From Gari tellinella (lineage: Eukaryota; Mollusca; Bivalvia; Cardiida; Psammobiidae), in contig OV277863.1 in assembly GCA_922989275.2 (NCBI GenBank), positions 25,510,001-25,574,000 of the forward strand: a stretch of DNA of 64,000 nucleotides, in the 5' to 3' direction. The position numbers were made by a program, and so were the translations under genes. Below the pieces are notes generated by a model. The model had not been told where the DNA came from. It saw only the letters and a program-made list of their open reading frames with translations, and did not search any database. Of the stretch, positions 44,035 through 54,708 are shown piece by piece; within the stretch, counting starts at the first letter, position 1, and each line of letters begins with the position of its first letter.

Positions 44035-44176
44035 ATAAATGGTGTACCGGTACACAGTATAACAAGGCGTGGCCGAGAAGCTGTGAACTTTGTTAGCCAG
44101 GAAATCCCTGCAGGAACTGAGGTTATCCTGGAAGTGGACTGGGCAAGAAGATTTGACCACATGCAGCAGCACTCAG
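44035..44176 (+). CDS. AARSD1: AARSD1 exon 4 (HxxxH zinc motif)
   Basis: Codes residues 63-109 plus one base: INGVPVHSITRRGREAVNF ... VILEVDWARRFDHMQQHS. HMQQH (His104, His108) is the first half of the zinc-binding site of the AlaRS/AlaX editing domain, needed to hydrolyse Ser- or Gly-mischarged tRNA-Ala in this family. The acceptor is CTGTTTCTGTGTACAG|ATA, the donor CACTCAG|GTAACG, phase 1. The last ~43 bases and part of the intron recur 475 bp downstream (44607-44700). Confidence 0.93.
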
Positions 44177-44223
44177 GTAACGAGAAGTTAGACCATGGGG
44201 AAGGAGCTACAGTCAAATCTGTG

Positions 44224-44474
44224 TTAACGCATTACCCAATAGCCTGTTTCCAGTTTTAAAGAAAGGTGACTTCTTAAAGCAGGTTGAAAGTAAAGCAGAA
44301 TGAGCCTTAAGGCGCATTCTGCTTTACTTTCAGCCTGCTTTAAGCTATCCTCTGATAGAATAAAGAAAATATTTCATATGGCTCATATTCATGACTGAAT
44401 AAATTGGAACTATTTTCTTCAGTGGAGGAATAAATTAGAGGCGTAAAAAGGTGTATTATGGGGTAATGGGTTAA
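44224..44474. mobile_element. Family B element (B10)
   Basis: TTAACGCATTACCCAATAGC ... TATGGGGTAATGGGTTAA with a complete hairpin. Directly right of the duplicated exon-4 segment's source copy; in AARSD1 intron 4. Confidence 0.7.
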
Positions 44475-44606
44475 GCCACCACTGACTAATGTAGCATGTT
44501 GATAGTTAAAGGCAGGTGGATGCTTAATACAGGACAAATGTAATGCAGAAAGCTTTCTGCATTATTTATATCCCGCATTAAGCTGCCACCTGTCATATAG
44601 TATATA

Positions 44607-44700
44607 AAGTAGATTGGGCAAGAAGATTTGACCACATGCAGCAGCATTCTGGTAATGAGAAGTTAGACCATGGGCAAGGAGCTACAGTCTAACCTGTGTA
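44607..44700 (+). pseudogene. Partial duplicate of AARSD1 exon 4 end and donor
   Basis: Matches 44132-44225 at an offset of 475. The coding part reads VDWARRFDHMQQHSG with four base differences from exon 4 (GTG/GTA, GAC/GAT, CAC/CAT, TCA/TCT), all synonymous, and keeps a donor GTAATG. The intronic half has about five differences in 50 bases. There is no acceptor giving the right phase: the nearest AG would start the exon with TAG in the required phase. So it cannot simply replace exon 4. Probably an exon fragment left by a local duplication. Confidence 0.85.
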
Positions 44701-44955
44701 AACCCTTTGAACCCTAGTCCCGCATATTGGCATCCTTTTCAAACAGTGTACATGTGAATAGTACACTTGTCCTATGCAAACAGTGAAGATCCAGATCAGA
44801 GGGCTTGGAAAGGAGCCCTCTGATCAGGGTCTTCACTGTTTGTCATAATGCAAAACATTAACAAAAACAACCCTTAAAAGTCAGAAATGGACTAGACAAA
44901 AATGGAAACTGGAATTGTCCATTTAAAGTTTCAGATATCATAGGAAAGAGACTTT
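44701..44955. mobile_element. Family C element, copy in AARSD1 intron 4
   Basis: AACCCTTTGAACCCTAGTCC ... ATAGGAAAGAGACTTTTAA. Same order as 10151-10401, with hairpin GATCAGAGGGCTTGG / GAGCCCTCTGATC. Begins exactly where the exon 4 duplicate ends. Confidence 0.65.
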
Positions 44956-45090
44956 TAAAGGACCACTGACTAAGTAATGCAGAAAGCTCCTATAGGAGCT
45001 TTCTGCATTTCTTTATTCTGCATTAAGCTGCTACCTGTCATATTGTATATAAATATGCCCGCTAACTAGAGGTCACTCAAGTTATAGGTA

Positions 45091-45178
45091 GAACATATTA
45101 ATTGAAATCTTAGTGGTTAAGAAGGCGCAGAGCGAGCGAGCCACTTCTAAGCCACTAAGATTTCGCATAATATGTTCA
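45091..45178. repeat. Inverted repeat, ~35-bp arms
   Basis: GAACATATTAATTGAAATCT TAGTGG ... CCACTAAGATTTCGCATAATATGTTC pair with a few mismatches around GCGCAGAGCGAGCGAG. Likely the core of a further foldback element spanning about 45051-45460. Confidence 0.6.
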
Positions 45179-45435
45179 AGCTAACTTAGAATATAACCTA
45201 TATTTTGATTGGCCCAGGATAAATTGTTCCCTCATTTCTAGTAAACAAACTTCGTTTATTCTGATTGTAAGATCGCCAAATATGGCAGTATTTACAACTA
45301 GTTGCTAGGAAGGAGAGTTATCTCTACCACGTGCAGACACTGTGTGAGGTAGAAAAACAACAAATTTCTTAATAATTAAGTGCCATACTTAATGGGGTCC
45401 AAAAGGCAGTTTGATTGGTTAAAAATGTAGGTTAT

Positions 45436-47056
45436 ACAGTAAAGTCTCTCTATTACGACCACTATATTTTTAGCTCACCTGAGCTAGCTCAGGGTGAGCT
45501 TTTGCAATCCTTGAATGTCCGTCGTGCGGCGTCCGTCGTGCGGCGTCAACAATTTTAGTGTTTACACTCTAGAGGCCACAATATTTATCCAATCTTTCTC
45601 AAACTTCTTCAGATTGTATATTACCATAAGAGTTTGGATGAGTTCGATTATGGTTGAAATCCGACCAATAGGTCAAGAGTTATCAACCTTTGAATTGCTG
45701 AAAATGACATATTTAACAGTGTTTACACTCTAGAGGCCACAATATTTATCCAGTCTTTCTCAAACTTGCTCAGATTGTATATTACCATAAGAGTTCGAAT
45801 GAGTTTGGTTATGGTTGAAATCGGATCAATAGTTCAAGAGTTATCAACCTTTGAATTGCTGAAAATGCCATATTTAACAGTGTTTACACTCTAGTGGCTA
45901 CACTATTTATCCAATCTTTCTCAAACTTGCTCAGAATGTGTATTACTATAAGAGTTCGAATGAGTTCGATTATGGTTGAAATCGGACCAATAGGTCAAGA
46001 GTAATCTACCTTTGAATTGCTGAAAATGCCATATTTTGCAGTGTTTACACTCTAGAGGCCACATTATTTAACCAATCTTTCTCAAACTTTCTCAGATTGT
46101 ATAGTACCATAAGAGTTCGGATGAGTTCGATTATGGTTGAAATCCAAGAAATAAGTCAAGAGTTATCAACCTTTGAATTGCTGAAAATGCCATATTTAAC
46201 AGTTTTTACACTCTAGAGGCCACAATATTTTTCCAATCTTTCTAAAACTTACCAAGATTGTATATTACTATAAGATTTTAGATAAATTCAATAATGGTTG
46301 AAATCAGACCAATAAGTCAAGAGTTATCAACCTTTGAATTGCTGAAAATGCCATATTTAACAGTGTTTACACTCTAGAGGCCACACTTTTTATCCAGTCT
46401 TTTTCAAACTTGCTCAGATTGTATATTACCATATAAGAGTTTGAATAAGTGCAATTATGGTTGAAATCGAACCCATAGGTCAAGAGTTATCTGCCCTTGA
46501 ACTGCTGAAAATGCCATATCTTACAGCGTTTACACTCTTGCAACTACAATTTTCAATGGATTTTGATTATACTTGCAAACAAAGTATATAGCTATAAGTT
46601 CTCGCAATTATTGTTGAAATCTAATCATTGTGTCAATAGTTATCTGCCATTGGTATACTTTGAAATGCTAGAAAAGGCTTCATTTCAGTATTGTTTAGGC
46701 TCTAGTTATCTGCCCTTGATGTACTCTACTATACTAGAATTATGAGGTTGTATTCCAAAATTGTTTACATGCTATACTATAAATTTGAATGGATTTAGAT
46801 TAAAACGGGTGAAACAGAAAGGCAAAGCTATCAGGCTTCAGTACAACAGGTGAGCGATATCAGGGCCTTCAGGCCCTCTTGTTATCAATTATTAGGCGTT
46901 TATGACAGATGACTGCTTAAAGCAAAGTGACAGTAAAACAGAAAGCTCCTATAGGAGCTTTCTGTTTTACTGTCACCTTGCTTAAAGCTGTCACCTGTCT
47001 TTTACACAATCAACAGGCCTTCTTTTTAGTGGTTGTAATAGAGAGATTTTACTGTA
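45436..47056. mobile_element. Family E element, copy 3, split by H2
   Basis: ACAGTAAAGTCTCTCTATTA on the left and ATAGAGAGATTTTACTGTA on the right, with the hairpin AGCTCCTATAGGAGCT inside arms AAAGCAAAGTGACAGTAAAA. The H element occupies 45466-46883, close to its left end. Confidence 0.65.
45466..46883 (-). mobile_element. Family H element, copy 2
   Basis: Reverse orientation of 3878-4975. TTTTTAGCTCACCTGAGCTA with a GAGCTAGCTC hairpin, CGTCGTGCGGCGTCCGTCG, then about eight ~158-bp units (TTTACACTCTAGAGGCCACA), ending GCGATATCAGGGCCTTCAGG then CCCTCTTGTT. Confidence 0.7.
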
Positions 47057-47469
47057 TTCTAAAACTGGTTTGACTGTAGTTGGTATAGAATGAAGGCTGC
47101 AGGTTTGGATTTTAATAAGTATGACTTCTGGTCTGTGTGTAGGTACCAAACGTTAGAGGAGGTTATTGGTCCTGCATAAATACTAAACAGTGAGCCTGAA
47201 AAAGGATGAAATTAGAGCAGAAAGCTCTTACAGGGAGCTTTCTGATTTCTTTCATCTTGCTTAAATACATTCAACTACAGCAATGGGTATACTCGTCCTT
47301 TACATTATATAGTGTACATGTGAAAAGTACACTTGTCCTTTGCAAAATGTGTAGACCCAGATCAGAGGGCTCCTAAACTGTTAAAGGATCTTAAAGTTTG
47401 CACATATATGCCAGGCAGAATTTTTTCTTTGATTAATCAACCCTTTACTCCATAGCCTGTTTCTAGTTC

Positions 47470-48928
47470 TGACGCATTAAACAGAGGGAACTACCGGGGA
47501 CTCAAGCTTATTGATCAGGTCATGAAGGTTCTGGAAAGAGTTGTTGAGCAGCTGATCAGACAACAAGTACAGATTGATGAAATGCAATTTGGCTTCATGC
47601 CCGGTAGGAGCACCACAGATGCAATCTTCATTGTACGCCAAGTCATGGAGAAAAATCTTGCAGCAAACAAACCACTGTACATTGCATTTGTAGACTTGGA
47701 AAAAGCTTTTGACCGCGTCCCAAGAAAGGTCATCTGGTGGGCTCTGCGGAAGTTGGGAGTTACTGAGTGGTTGGTCCAAGTTGTGATCTCTATGTACACC
47801 AATGTACGAAGTCGGGTATGAGTCGGAAACGGCTACAGCGATGAGTTTGATGTCAAAGTGGGCGTCCATCAAGGATCTGTCTTAAGTCCCCTTCTATTTA
47901 TCATTGTCCTCGAGGCTCTATCTCTAGAATTTCGTACCAGCTACCCGTGGGAGCTCCTATATGCCGACGACCTGGCGATCATTGACCCTTCACTTGAAGC
48001 ACTGGAGGAACGTCTGGATAGATGGAAGAGTAGCATGGAGGAGAAAGGTCTCAGAGTCAACATGGGTAAGACCAAGGTTATGATAGCTGGTCCCAACCTC
48101 AACCTACTGAGGAAAACAGGAAAATACCCGTGTGCTGTATGTCTGAGCGGAACAGGCAACAACTCAATCCTCTGCACCCACTGTTCACGATGGGTCCACA
48201 AAAAGTGCAGTGGCATAAAGGGCCTGCTCAAAGCAGACCCGCACTTTAAGTGCTTGCGTTGTGGGGGCGCTGCAAGACCAATAGATGGTAGACCACTGAT
48301 GGAGTTTGGTACTGGCGATGACAAGCTTGAAGTAGTGACAGACTTCTGTTACCTTGGAGACATGCTGTCATCAGGTGGAGGATGTGAACTCGCTGCAGCT
48401 ACACGTTGCAAGTCTGCTTGGAAACAGTTTAGAGAGCTGCTACCAATCTTAACAAACAAGTACCTACCAACAGCTACAAGGGGTCGTGTCTACTCATCAT
48501 GTGTCAGAAGTGTGCTTATGTATGGCTCCGAAACTTGGGCTGTCTCTTCTAACACACTAAAGAAACTGCAGCGAAACGACAAAGCAATGATCAGATGGAT
48601 GTGTTTGGTGAAGCCTGAACAAAGCATTCCTTTTGAAACCCTCCTCGCCCAAGTCAACTTGGAAAGCCTGGCAGCCATCATGCAGAAGAGCAGACTTCGT
48701 TGGCTGGGACACGTTGAGCGCAGCACAGGCTGGATTGCAAAAGTTCGTCAGATGAACGTACCAGCAGAAAGGACCATTGGCAGACCCAAATTGTCTTGGG
48801 AGGACGTTGTGAAACGTGACAGGAAAGCCCTGGGTATGGACCCCATCAACCCTCATCATAGACAGGAATGGAGAGGAAGACTTCGATCGAGACTGGACAG
48901 TCAGGCCCCACCCTCAGCAGAGGATTAA
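47470..48928 (+). pseudogene. Reverse transcriptase of RTE-like LINE, one nonsense codon
   Basis: A single frame of ~486 codons broken once by TGA at 47819-47821. It starts mid-protein (DALNRGNYRGLKLIDQV). RT blocks in order: MQFGFMPGRSTTDAIF, YIAFVDLEKAFDRVP, VGVHQGSVLSPLLF, LLYADDLAII (catalytic YADD). A zinc-binding insert of PHD or knuckle type follows (CAVC...CTHCSRWVHKKC...CLRC, about 48129-48260), then the thumb region and the C-terminal RLRWLGHVERS block common to this LINE type. The stop sits where an Arg codon (CGA) would be expected, consistent with a C-to-T change at CpG. Otherwise intact, so the insertion is fairly young. Confidence 0.9.
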
Positions 48929-48974
48929 TTGTGGCCTGATCAACAAATAAACCGGATAGTGAGTGAGTGAGTGA
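47470..48974 (+). mobile_element. 5'-truncated RTE-like LINE with (GTGA)n tail
   Basis: Contains only the reverse transcriptase and C-terminal part; the endonuclease is missing. The stop codon is followed by about 25 bases and a GTGAGTGAGTGAGTGA tail, the short-tandem 3' end typical of RTE-related elements. About 1.5 kb, in AARSD1 intron 4, same strand as the gene. Confidence 0.85.
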
Positions 48975-49030
48975 AGACAATTGAATACTTAAAGCAGGTT
49001 GACTGTAAAGCAAAATGCACCTTAAGGCAG

Positions 49031-50230
49031 TGTTTTCTCCAGCCTGTGCACACAGGGGGCCCTTTAGGGTCCAAGGGTAGCAGTTTAGGCGGCCTTTTTC
49101 CAAACTACAGGGCTTTACAATAATTGGTCAAACTCTGTAATAACAATTCTTTACTTAGTTAAGGGTGTATCAATGTCATAAGCCAATTTTTAAAAGTATT
49201 AAACTTTTTTTCTAACATTGTTTTTTTGGAAGAGCTGTTTATGATGAATGAAAAAATGAAAAAAAATATATATGGTGGTGTCCTTTTTTTTTAGCTACAG
49301 CGATTTGAAAAAGGTATGTCAAATTTGGACAGTTTTTTTCAAATGTTACCCATTCAGAGTACAAGCTTCAGTAAAATTTATTTCAAAACAAAACAAACAT
49401 GATAATTTGGGTTTTCATTATTTATTTCATGTCTATGGTGATATTTTCACATATAGAAACCAAATTAAGACAACGCAGGCACCAGCTTTGAACAACATGG
49501 ATCCTTGAATATCAAAAATATGCTTTGTATAGGGCATGATTTTTTTAGATTTTTTATTTTATGAATTTTTTTTAAAAAGTTTGAATATGAAATAGTTCTA
49601 GTATTTAACTTTTTTTTATATTCTACCAGATGAAAGCCCATGCTAAGGCAGTTCAAAATATGAAAAGAAATTGAAAGGTCAGTGTTGAAAATTTTGAGTT
49701 ATTAAAGTAAAAAAGAGTTATCTCCCCTTACAAAATTTACAAAAAAGTACCATATCGATGCTATTAAAAGCTTTATAAATTTCACATTTGGTGCCTTTTT
49801 TTTCTCAAATTAGTTTTTGTATGAAGAAATACTACCATAGATAGGAAATAAATAACACAAAACCAAATTATCATATTTGTTTTCATGTAAAATGGATTTT
49901 ATTGAAGCGGGCTGTTTGAAAAGGACAAAATAAGAGGAAGTGGGTGGGGTAAATTTTACATGGCCGTAGAGCCAACTTTTGTTCACCAAAATGTACACTT
50001 TTTCTATTTTTTCATTCATCTTAAATAGCTCTTCAATACAAAACCATCATAGTGTGTTTTCATATACTTTGAAAATTTCCCAAAATTCTTATGATACTTA
50101 TTCAAGACTGTATAAATTGGAACTATTTTCTTCAGTGAATGAATAAGTTAAATGATTAAAAATGTGTACCGGTATCGCTGGAGTGAACATAATAGTTGAG
50201 GTGATAGATATTCATAGTTGGTGGAGTTTG
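49031..50230. other. AARSD1 intron 4, AT-rich, mostly unrecognised
   Basis: Fragments of family B arms (48975-49030, 50092-50180) and T/A-rich anonymous sequence. Two segments (49300-49510 and, inverted, 49800-50020) share AATAAATAACACAAAACC-like text, suggesting a loose inverted pair. No gene seen. Confidence 0.45.
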
Positions 50231-50239
50231 TTAAATACA

Positions 50240-50406
50240 GAGGATAACTGATTTTTTCAGTGTAAGATCGAAATTTAATCCATTGAGTGAACATCAAACG
50301 TTATATTTTCATGAGTGGCGAAGCCACAAGTGAAAATATAACAGTCTGATGTTCACGAATTGGATTAAATTCAATCTTACACTGCAAAAAATACAGTTAT
50401 TCTATT
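50240..50406. mobile_element. Foldback element W
   Basis: GATAACTGATTTTTTCAGTG ... CACTGCAAAAAATACAGTTAT with long imperfect arms containing GAACATCA and TTTAATCCA, centred on GGCGAAGCCAC. A fragment of the same element is at 41395-41465. Non-coding. Confidence 0.6.
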
Positions 50407-50939
50407 TATTTATGCTTTAAAGCCACTTTTAAAACGAAATTGTTTGACAATTCAAAAGCGAAAGTAAATTATTTATCCTGTGTTGAGTCTCAAGTTTATA
50501 TCAAACACATTTTCGTGACAATTGCCATACAATTATGTAAACTAATTTATTGATTTGACATCATGGGAATTACGTCGCTGTTTCCGATCTTGGATTTGTG
50601 TTCTTCCGTTGAGTGGTTCATGACAAATCGGACTGCCTGAATTTAAGGATAAGACACGATTGCCTACGATTCTTGGGGAGCACTACGGGGAAAACACATG
50701 ATAAAAGCATGTGTGGCGATAATCCCACTGCTTCAAGCAGTAAAATTACAAGTGATAATCCACTGCTATTTCCCAGTAATCCATATATATATTCAGCAGG
50801 AGAAGTTTTAAATTCATTAACAATCTAGAACATCATAACGAAAATCCTCAAGTTACCACCTGTAGACTACCTCAAAAATGTGACATAATAATTGTATTAT
50901 GTTATTAGAAGTTGGCACAGTCCATGGACTTGACTCCAG

Positions 50940-51358
50940 CTTAACCCTTACCCCTATAGCTTGTTTTCAATGTTTAAGACAGCTGATTGCTTAAAACAGG
51001 TTGAAATGAAGCAGAAAGCTCCTATAGGAGCTTTCTGCTTTACTGTCAAGCTGTTTTAAGCTTCCTGGGACCTATTGGCCTGGCACAACTATGAAGCTAT
51101 GAGGAGTAAAATAAATGTTCTTAAGTTAACCCGTTACCCCATAAATACGTCTTTTTACGCCTCTAATTTACTCCTTCATTGAAGAAAATAGTTCAAATTT
51201 ATACAATAAAAAATACGCAACAAAAGAATATTTTGTATATTCTAGCAGATGGTAGCTTAAAGCAGGCTGAAAGTGAAGCAGAATGCTTTACTTTCAACCT
51301 GCTTTAAGTGGTCTCTTGTTTTCAAATCTAGAAAACCAGCTATTGGGTAATGGGTTAA
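50940..51358. mobile_element. E-type hairpin followed by family B element B7
   Basis: 50940-51070 has the hairpin AGCTCCTATAGGAGCT with arms AAACAGGTTGAAATGAAGCA. 51126-51358 is family B (TTAACCCGTTACCCCATAAA ... TATTGGGTAATGGGTTAA) with a shortened loop. Confidence 0.6.
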
Positions 51359-51551
51359 CAGAGCTTCAGATAAGGGGAGCATTTCAAAAACTAAAGTATT
51401 AAATTCTGCATTAAACCCTATGGTGTCACTACTCATTGGAAGTGTCTCTTCGAAACGATTCTAATGTGTAGTCACACCATAGGATATGGTGCTTAAATGA
51501 GTGAGAAAATGTTTGATTAATTCAGTTTACTTCCTCTTGTCTGGAGCCCTG
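51359..51551. mobile_element. Family F element, copy 3
   Basis: CAGAGCTTCAGATAAGGGG ... CTTGTCTGGAGCCCTG, with hairpin GTGTCTCTTCGAAACGAT. It starts at the TTAA end of B7. No clear target duplication. Confidence 0.6.
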
Positions 51552-51816
51552 TGCTAAAAGGTGTTTCTAATGGGGTAATGGTTAACCCATTTTATGCGGG
51601 ATACACTTTTAGGTGTACCTCGAGGCGGGGCCTGGTCTGAGATCAAAACTGTTTGCTGCTAAGTCAATATTCTATCAGAAACTGCTAAAATGTTTTGCAA
51701 ATATTTGAGTAATATCCGCTACAGAAGACATTTTAAAATGGCCACCAAATATTACCCAGCATACAATGGGTTAAATAATGAAATAAACATACATGAACAT
51801 ACTCTTACAATTTCAG

Positions 51817-51874
51817 GGCAACATTTGATCACAGCCATAGCAGAGAGTATGTATGGATGTGCAACAACTACGTG
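51817..51874 (+). CDS. AARSD1: AARSD1 exon 5
   Basis: 58 nt coding GQHLITAIAESMYGCATTT and the first two bases of Trp129. The acceptor is CTTACAATTTCAG|GG (two bases complete Gly110), the donor ACTACGTG|GTAAGT, phase 2. QHLI directly follows the HMQQHSG of exon 4, as in the family, and TTTW precedes the next conserved block. In AARSD1/AlaRS this helix carries the zinc histidines. Confidence 0.92.
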
Positions 51875-51954
51875 GTAAGTAGCACCTTCACTGGCTCCAC
51901 ACTCCTTGGCAGTTAGTACAAACCACCTTTCCCCTGTAGAAGTGCCCTTTAGCA

Positions 51955-52170
51955 CAGTTAATATATTCCTCTGCTGAAGAAAATAGTTCCAATTTATACA
52001 GTCATGATCATGCTTCATAAGAAATATTTTTCTAAATCCTAGCAGGTGACCACTTAAAGCAGGTTGAAAGTAAAGCAGAATGTGCCTTAAGGCGCATTCT
52101 GCTTTACTTTCAACCTGCTTTAAGTGGTCACCTGTCTTGAAAACTAGAAGCAGGCTATGGGGTAATGGGA
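51955..52170. mobile_element. Family B element lacking its left end (B11)
   Basis: AATATATTCCTCTGCTGAAG, a full hairpin (AAAGCAGGTTGAAAGTAAAG with axis CCTTAAGG) and CTATGGGGTAATGGG. It starts about 80 bp after exon 5. Confidence 0.6.
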
Positions 52171-52416
52171 TTTTAAACTGATATCATATGGCATATGTAA
52201 CCAGGGTAGTCGTATAGAGAGTCAGAACCCTAGCAGTCTGAGTTTGTGTTTCTTTACTTCTTCTACTTTCTACTCTGTACTGTCGACAATCGATCACCGA
52301 TTATTATTGACAGGCGCTGTCAGGAAATAGTGTGCAAGGTTAAAAGAAATGGTTAAGATGTGCAAGTTAAAAGATAAAAGGCCCCAAAGCCAGTTAAAAA
52401 CAATAGATGTCATTTA

Positions 52417-52722
52417 CTAATGACATTGTGCAGTCAGACCAAGAATAAATGACTCTAAGTCTGGACTAGACTGCAGGAAGAAAGATGTAAGGTGGCTTTG
52501 AGTTTTGGAAAAAGGGATCAAGTAGTTGAGGTTTCTTGTCTGAGTGAGATGGTTATGGTCAACAGCTACTAAGTTGTATCTGATTTTGAAGAATATGACC
52601 GAAGAAGAGTGATTTCTTCTTTGCTCAAGTGTTCTCCAATTCAGTGCATTTAACATTTCTGTGACGCTACTTGTATATTGGTAATTATTACAGACATAAC
52701 GAGCTGCCGATCTTTGAACTTT
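52417..52722 (-). pseudogene. CR1/jockey-like LINE, C-terminal RT remnant
   Basis: The minus-strand frame reads KVQRSAARYVCNNYQYTSSV then TEMLNALNWRTLEQRRNHSS, and continues ~60 residues to a stop at 52417. The block 'QR-AARYV---Y--TSSVTEML--L-W-TLE-RR' is characteristic of the region after the RT domain in CR1/L2/jockey-type non-LTR elements. Only this ~100-residue end was found. It lies in AARSD1 intron 5, antisense to the gene. Confidence 0.8.
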
Positions 52723-53172
52723 ATTTCAGATTATATAGCTGATAAAGGTCTTAAATAGAAATATATACTCGAATACAGTCAAACCTGGGTTACACATAAT
52801 TACATGTAGTAGTGATGTCAATAACTGGTTATTTGACTAACTGGTTAACCAATCAATCTGACTGTAATTTCCACCTGCCGTTTATGGTCAGGGGAAAGTT
52901 AGGGAGAAAGGAAATTTTCTTAAAATCAGGGAGAAGTCAGGGAAATTTGAAAATAGGTCAGGGAAAATTCAGTGAATAGACAGGGACTTTTTGTGTGAAA
53001 AATTTGTGGGAACCCTGTAAAACACACCCTTTCCTTGCAATGTGTGCAGATCAACTATATCCAACTGTGTTTAAAGCAGGACACTGCTTAAAGCAAGATG
53101 AAAGTAGAGAAACAGTTAAAATGTTAAAAACAGTTTAAAAGTTTTCTGACTGTAAATTCTGTTTCATTGAAG

Positions 53173-53449
53173 GAATTTGGGAGCAAAGACATCATTTATA
53201 GAATTGGACACACCTAAAATGACACACGAAGAAATGTTTAGACTTGAATATGCCTTAAATGAGAAGATAAGAGAAGGTGTGGCCGTGACCCCAACGTTGT
53301 ACACAGACAAGAATGATCCAGAGCTAGCGAAGGCCAGATGTAGGGGCCTGCCTGATGACCATGAGGGGCCAGTTAGGGTTCTCTCCATTGAGGGGATAGA
53401 TGCCTGTCTATGCTGTGGAACCCATGTGTCCAATACTTCCGATTTACAG
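53173..53449 (+). CDS. AARSD1: AARSD1 exon 6 (CxxxH zinc motif)
   Basis: 277 nt, residues 129-221: the first base completes Trp129, then NLGAKTSFIELDTPKM ... RCRGLPDDHEGPVRVLS ... CLCCGTHVSNTSDLQ. CCGTH (Cys209, His213) is the second half of the zinc site, and the GLPDDHxGPxR block is strongly conserved in the family. The acceptor is CTGTTTCATTGAAG|G, the donor GATTTACAG|GTACGG, phase 0. With HMQQH it gives a complete editing site, so the protein is expected to be active. Confidence 0.94.
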
Positions 53450-53482
53450 GTACGGAATAGTCCCCGATAAAACAGCCCCCCC

Positions 53483-53717
53483 TTAACCCATTCCCCTATA
53501 GATGTGCCTTTTATTGGCTGAAGAAAATAGTTCCAATTAAATCAGTCATGAATATATAGTATAGGGAATATTTTCTATATTCTAACACATGAAAGCATAA
53601 AGCAGGCTGAAAGTAAAGCAGAATGTGCCTTAAGGCGCATTCTTCTTTACTTTCAACCTGCTTTATAAGTGGTTATCTATCTTCAATACTATAAATAGGC
53701 TATCAGGTAAAAGGTGA
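53483..53717. mobile_element. Family B element (B12)
   Basis: TTAACCCATTCCCCTATAGA ... TATCAGGTAAAAGG, hairpin AAAGCAGGCTGAAAGTAAAG. Starts 33 bases after the exon 6 end. AARSD1 intron 6. Confidence 0.6.
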
Positions 53718-53743
53718 ACTCATTATTCAAATAGATACACTTC

Positions 53744-54225
53744 TTTAGCTCACCTGAGCACGAGGTACAAGGTGAGCTATTGTGATCACATTTTGTTGGG
53801 CATCTGTCCGTCTATCCACTTTTTAAAAAGAAAATTTCCTCTGAAACCATTGGCCCAATTGCAATCAAACTTTATCAGAAGCATCATTCGTCAGTGGGAA
53901 GTAATAAATGTTAAACTTTTTCTGATTGAGTTATTCCCCTTGTTGCCATGTTAATGATGCACAAAATCTTAAAAAGTTCTTCACCTCTAAATCCGGTTGT
54001 GCGATTTCATTTTCTTTTCACAGAAATATTTCATCTTTTGACTGTCTTTCAAAAAATTTCATTGAAACTAAACTTCTAGCAGGGCTGCCATTTCTCCGGA
54101 TTTTTTTTTAAATTTTTCGTATTTATATCCTAGGAGGTGGTAGCTGAAAGCAGGCTGAAAGTACAGCAGAATGCGCCTAAAGGCGCATTCTGCTGTACTT
54201 TCAACCTTTTTTAAGTAATCACGCT
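53744..54225. repeat. J-type element fragment plus family B hairpin
   Basis: CTTTAGCTCACCTGAGCACG with hairpin and CATCTGTCCGTC, followed by one diverged J-type unit to about 54110. Then 54121-54225 is a family B hairpin alone (AAAGCAGGCTGAAAGTACAG). Truncated on the right. Confidence 0.5.
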
Positions 54226-54314
54226 TGAAAAGAAGAAAATTTGGAAATCTTAGGATTTTTCAAGTTCAACTTATGGCAGCCCTGCTCTAGTTGAATTGTG
54301 ATATTTTGTTTCAG

Positions 54315-54448
54315 ATGATTAAACTGTTATCTGTGGAGAAGGGAAAGAGAAAAGATTCCATCAATCTCCATTTTGTGTGTGGAAGACGTGTCCTAGAATA
54401 TTTGGGAAGATGTCTGGACGTTGAAAAATCGTTAACTGTATTACTGAA
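54315..54448 (+). CDS. AARSD1: AARSD1 exon 7
   Basis: 134 nt, residues 222-265 plus two bases: MIKLLSVEKGKRKDSINLHF then VCGRRVLEYLGRCLDVEKSL. It follows THVSNTSDLQ as in the family (LQ-IKIL-TEKGKK-R-NL-F-G-RVL). The acceptor is TTGTTTCAG|ATG, the donor TTACTGAA|GTAAGT, phase 2. This is the beta-strand-rich end of the editing domain leading into the C-terminal helical part. Confidence 0.92.
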
Positions 54449-54708
54449 GTAAGTTTTTGTATGCATGGACAGTCAACTCTTGTTAACTCCAAAGTAACTC
54501 AAAATAATAGTTTGACTCATCATCAGTTGCGTTTCCTAATGATTTTCCCTGAATTGATTTTATTTACATGTGAATCACTGTAAATTAAACATCTGCCATT
54601 CTTTTGCATTTATAGTGCAGCACTTGATTTACATTTATAGAATCAAATTTTTAAGCAGTAATTAGTAGAACACTCTATGGTACATTCACATACACATTAC
54701 ATGCCTTC

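Larger units (their letters stand above)
47437..49030. mobile_element. Family B copy split by the RTE-like LINE
   Basis: Left piece to about 47469 (CAACCCTTTACTCCATAGCC TGTTTCTAGTTC), right piece from about 48975 (CTTAAAGCAGGTTGACTGTA). In intact copies the two are adjacent, so the LINE inserted into a family B element. Confidence 0.6.

Noticed and set aside
48129..48260. Host PHD-finger gene
   Set aside because: The cysteines lie inside the reverse transcriptase frame of the LINE.
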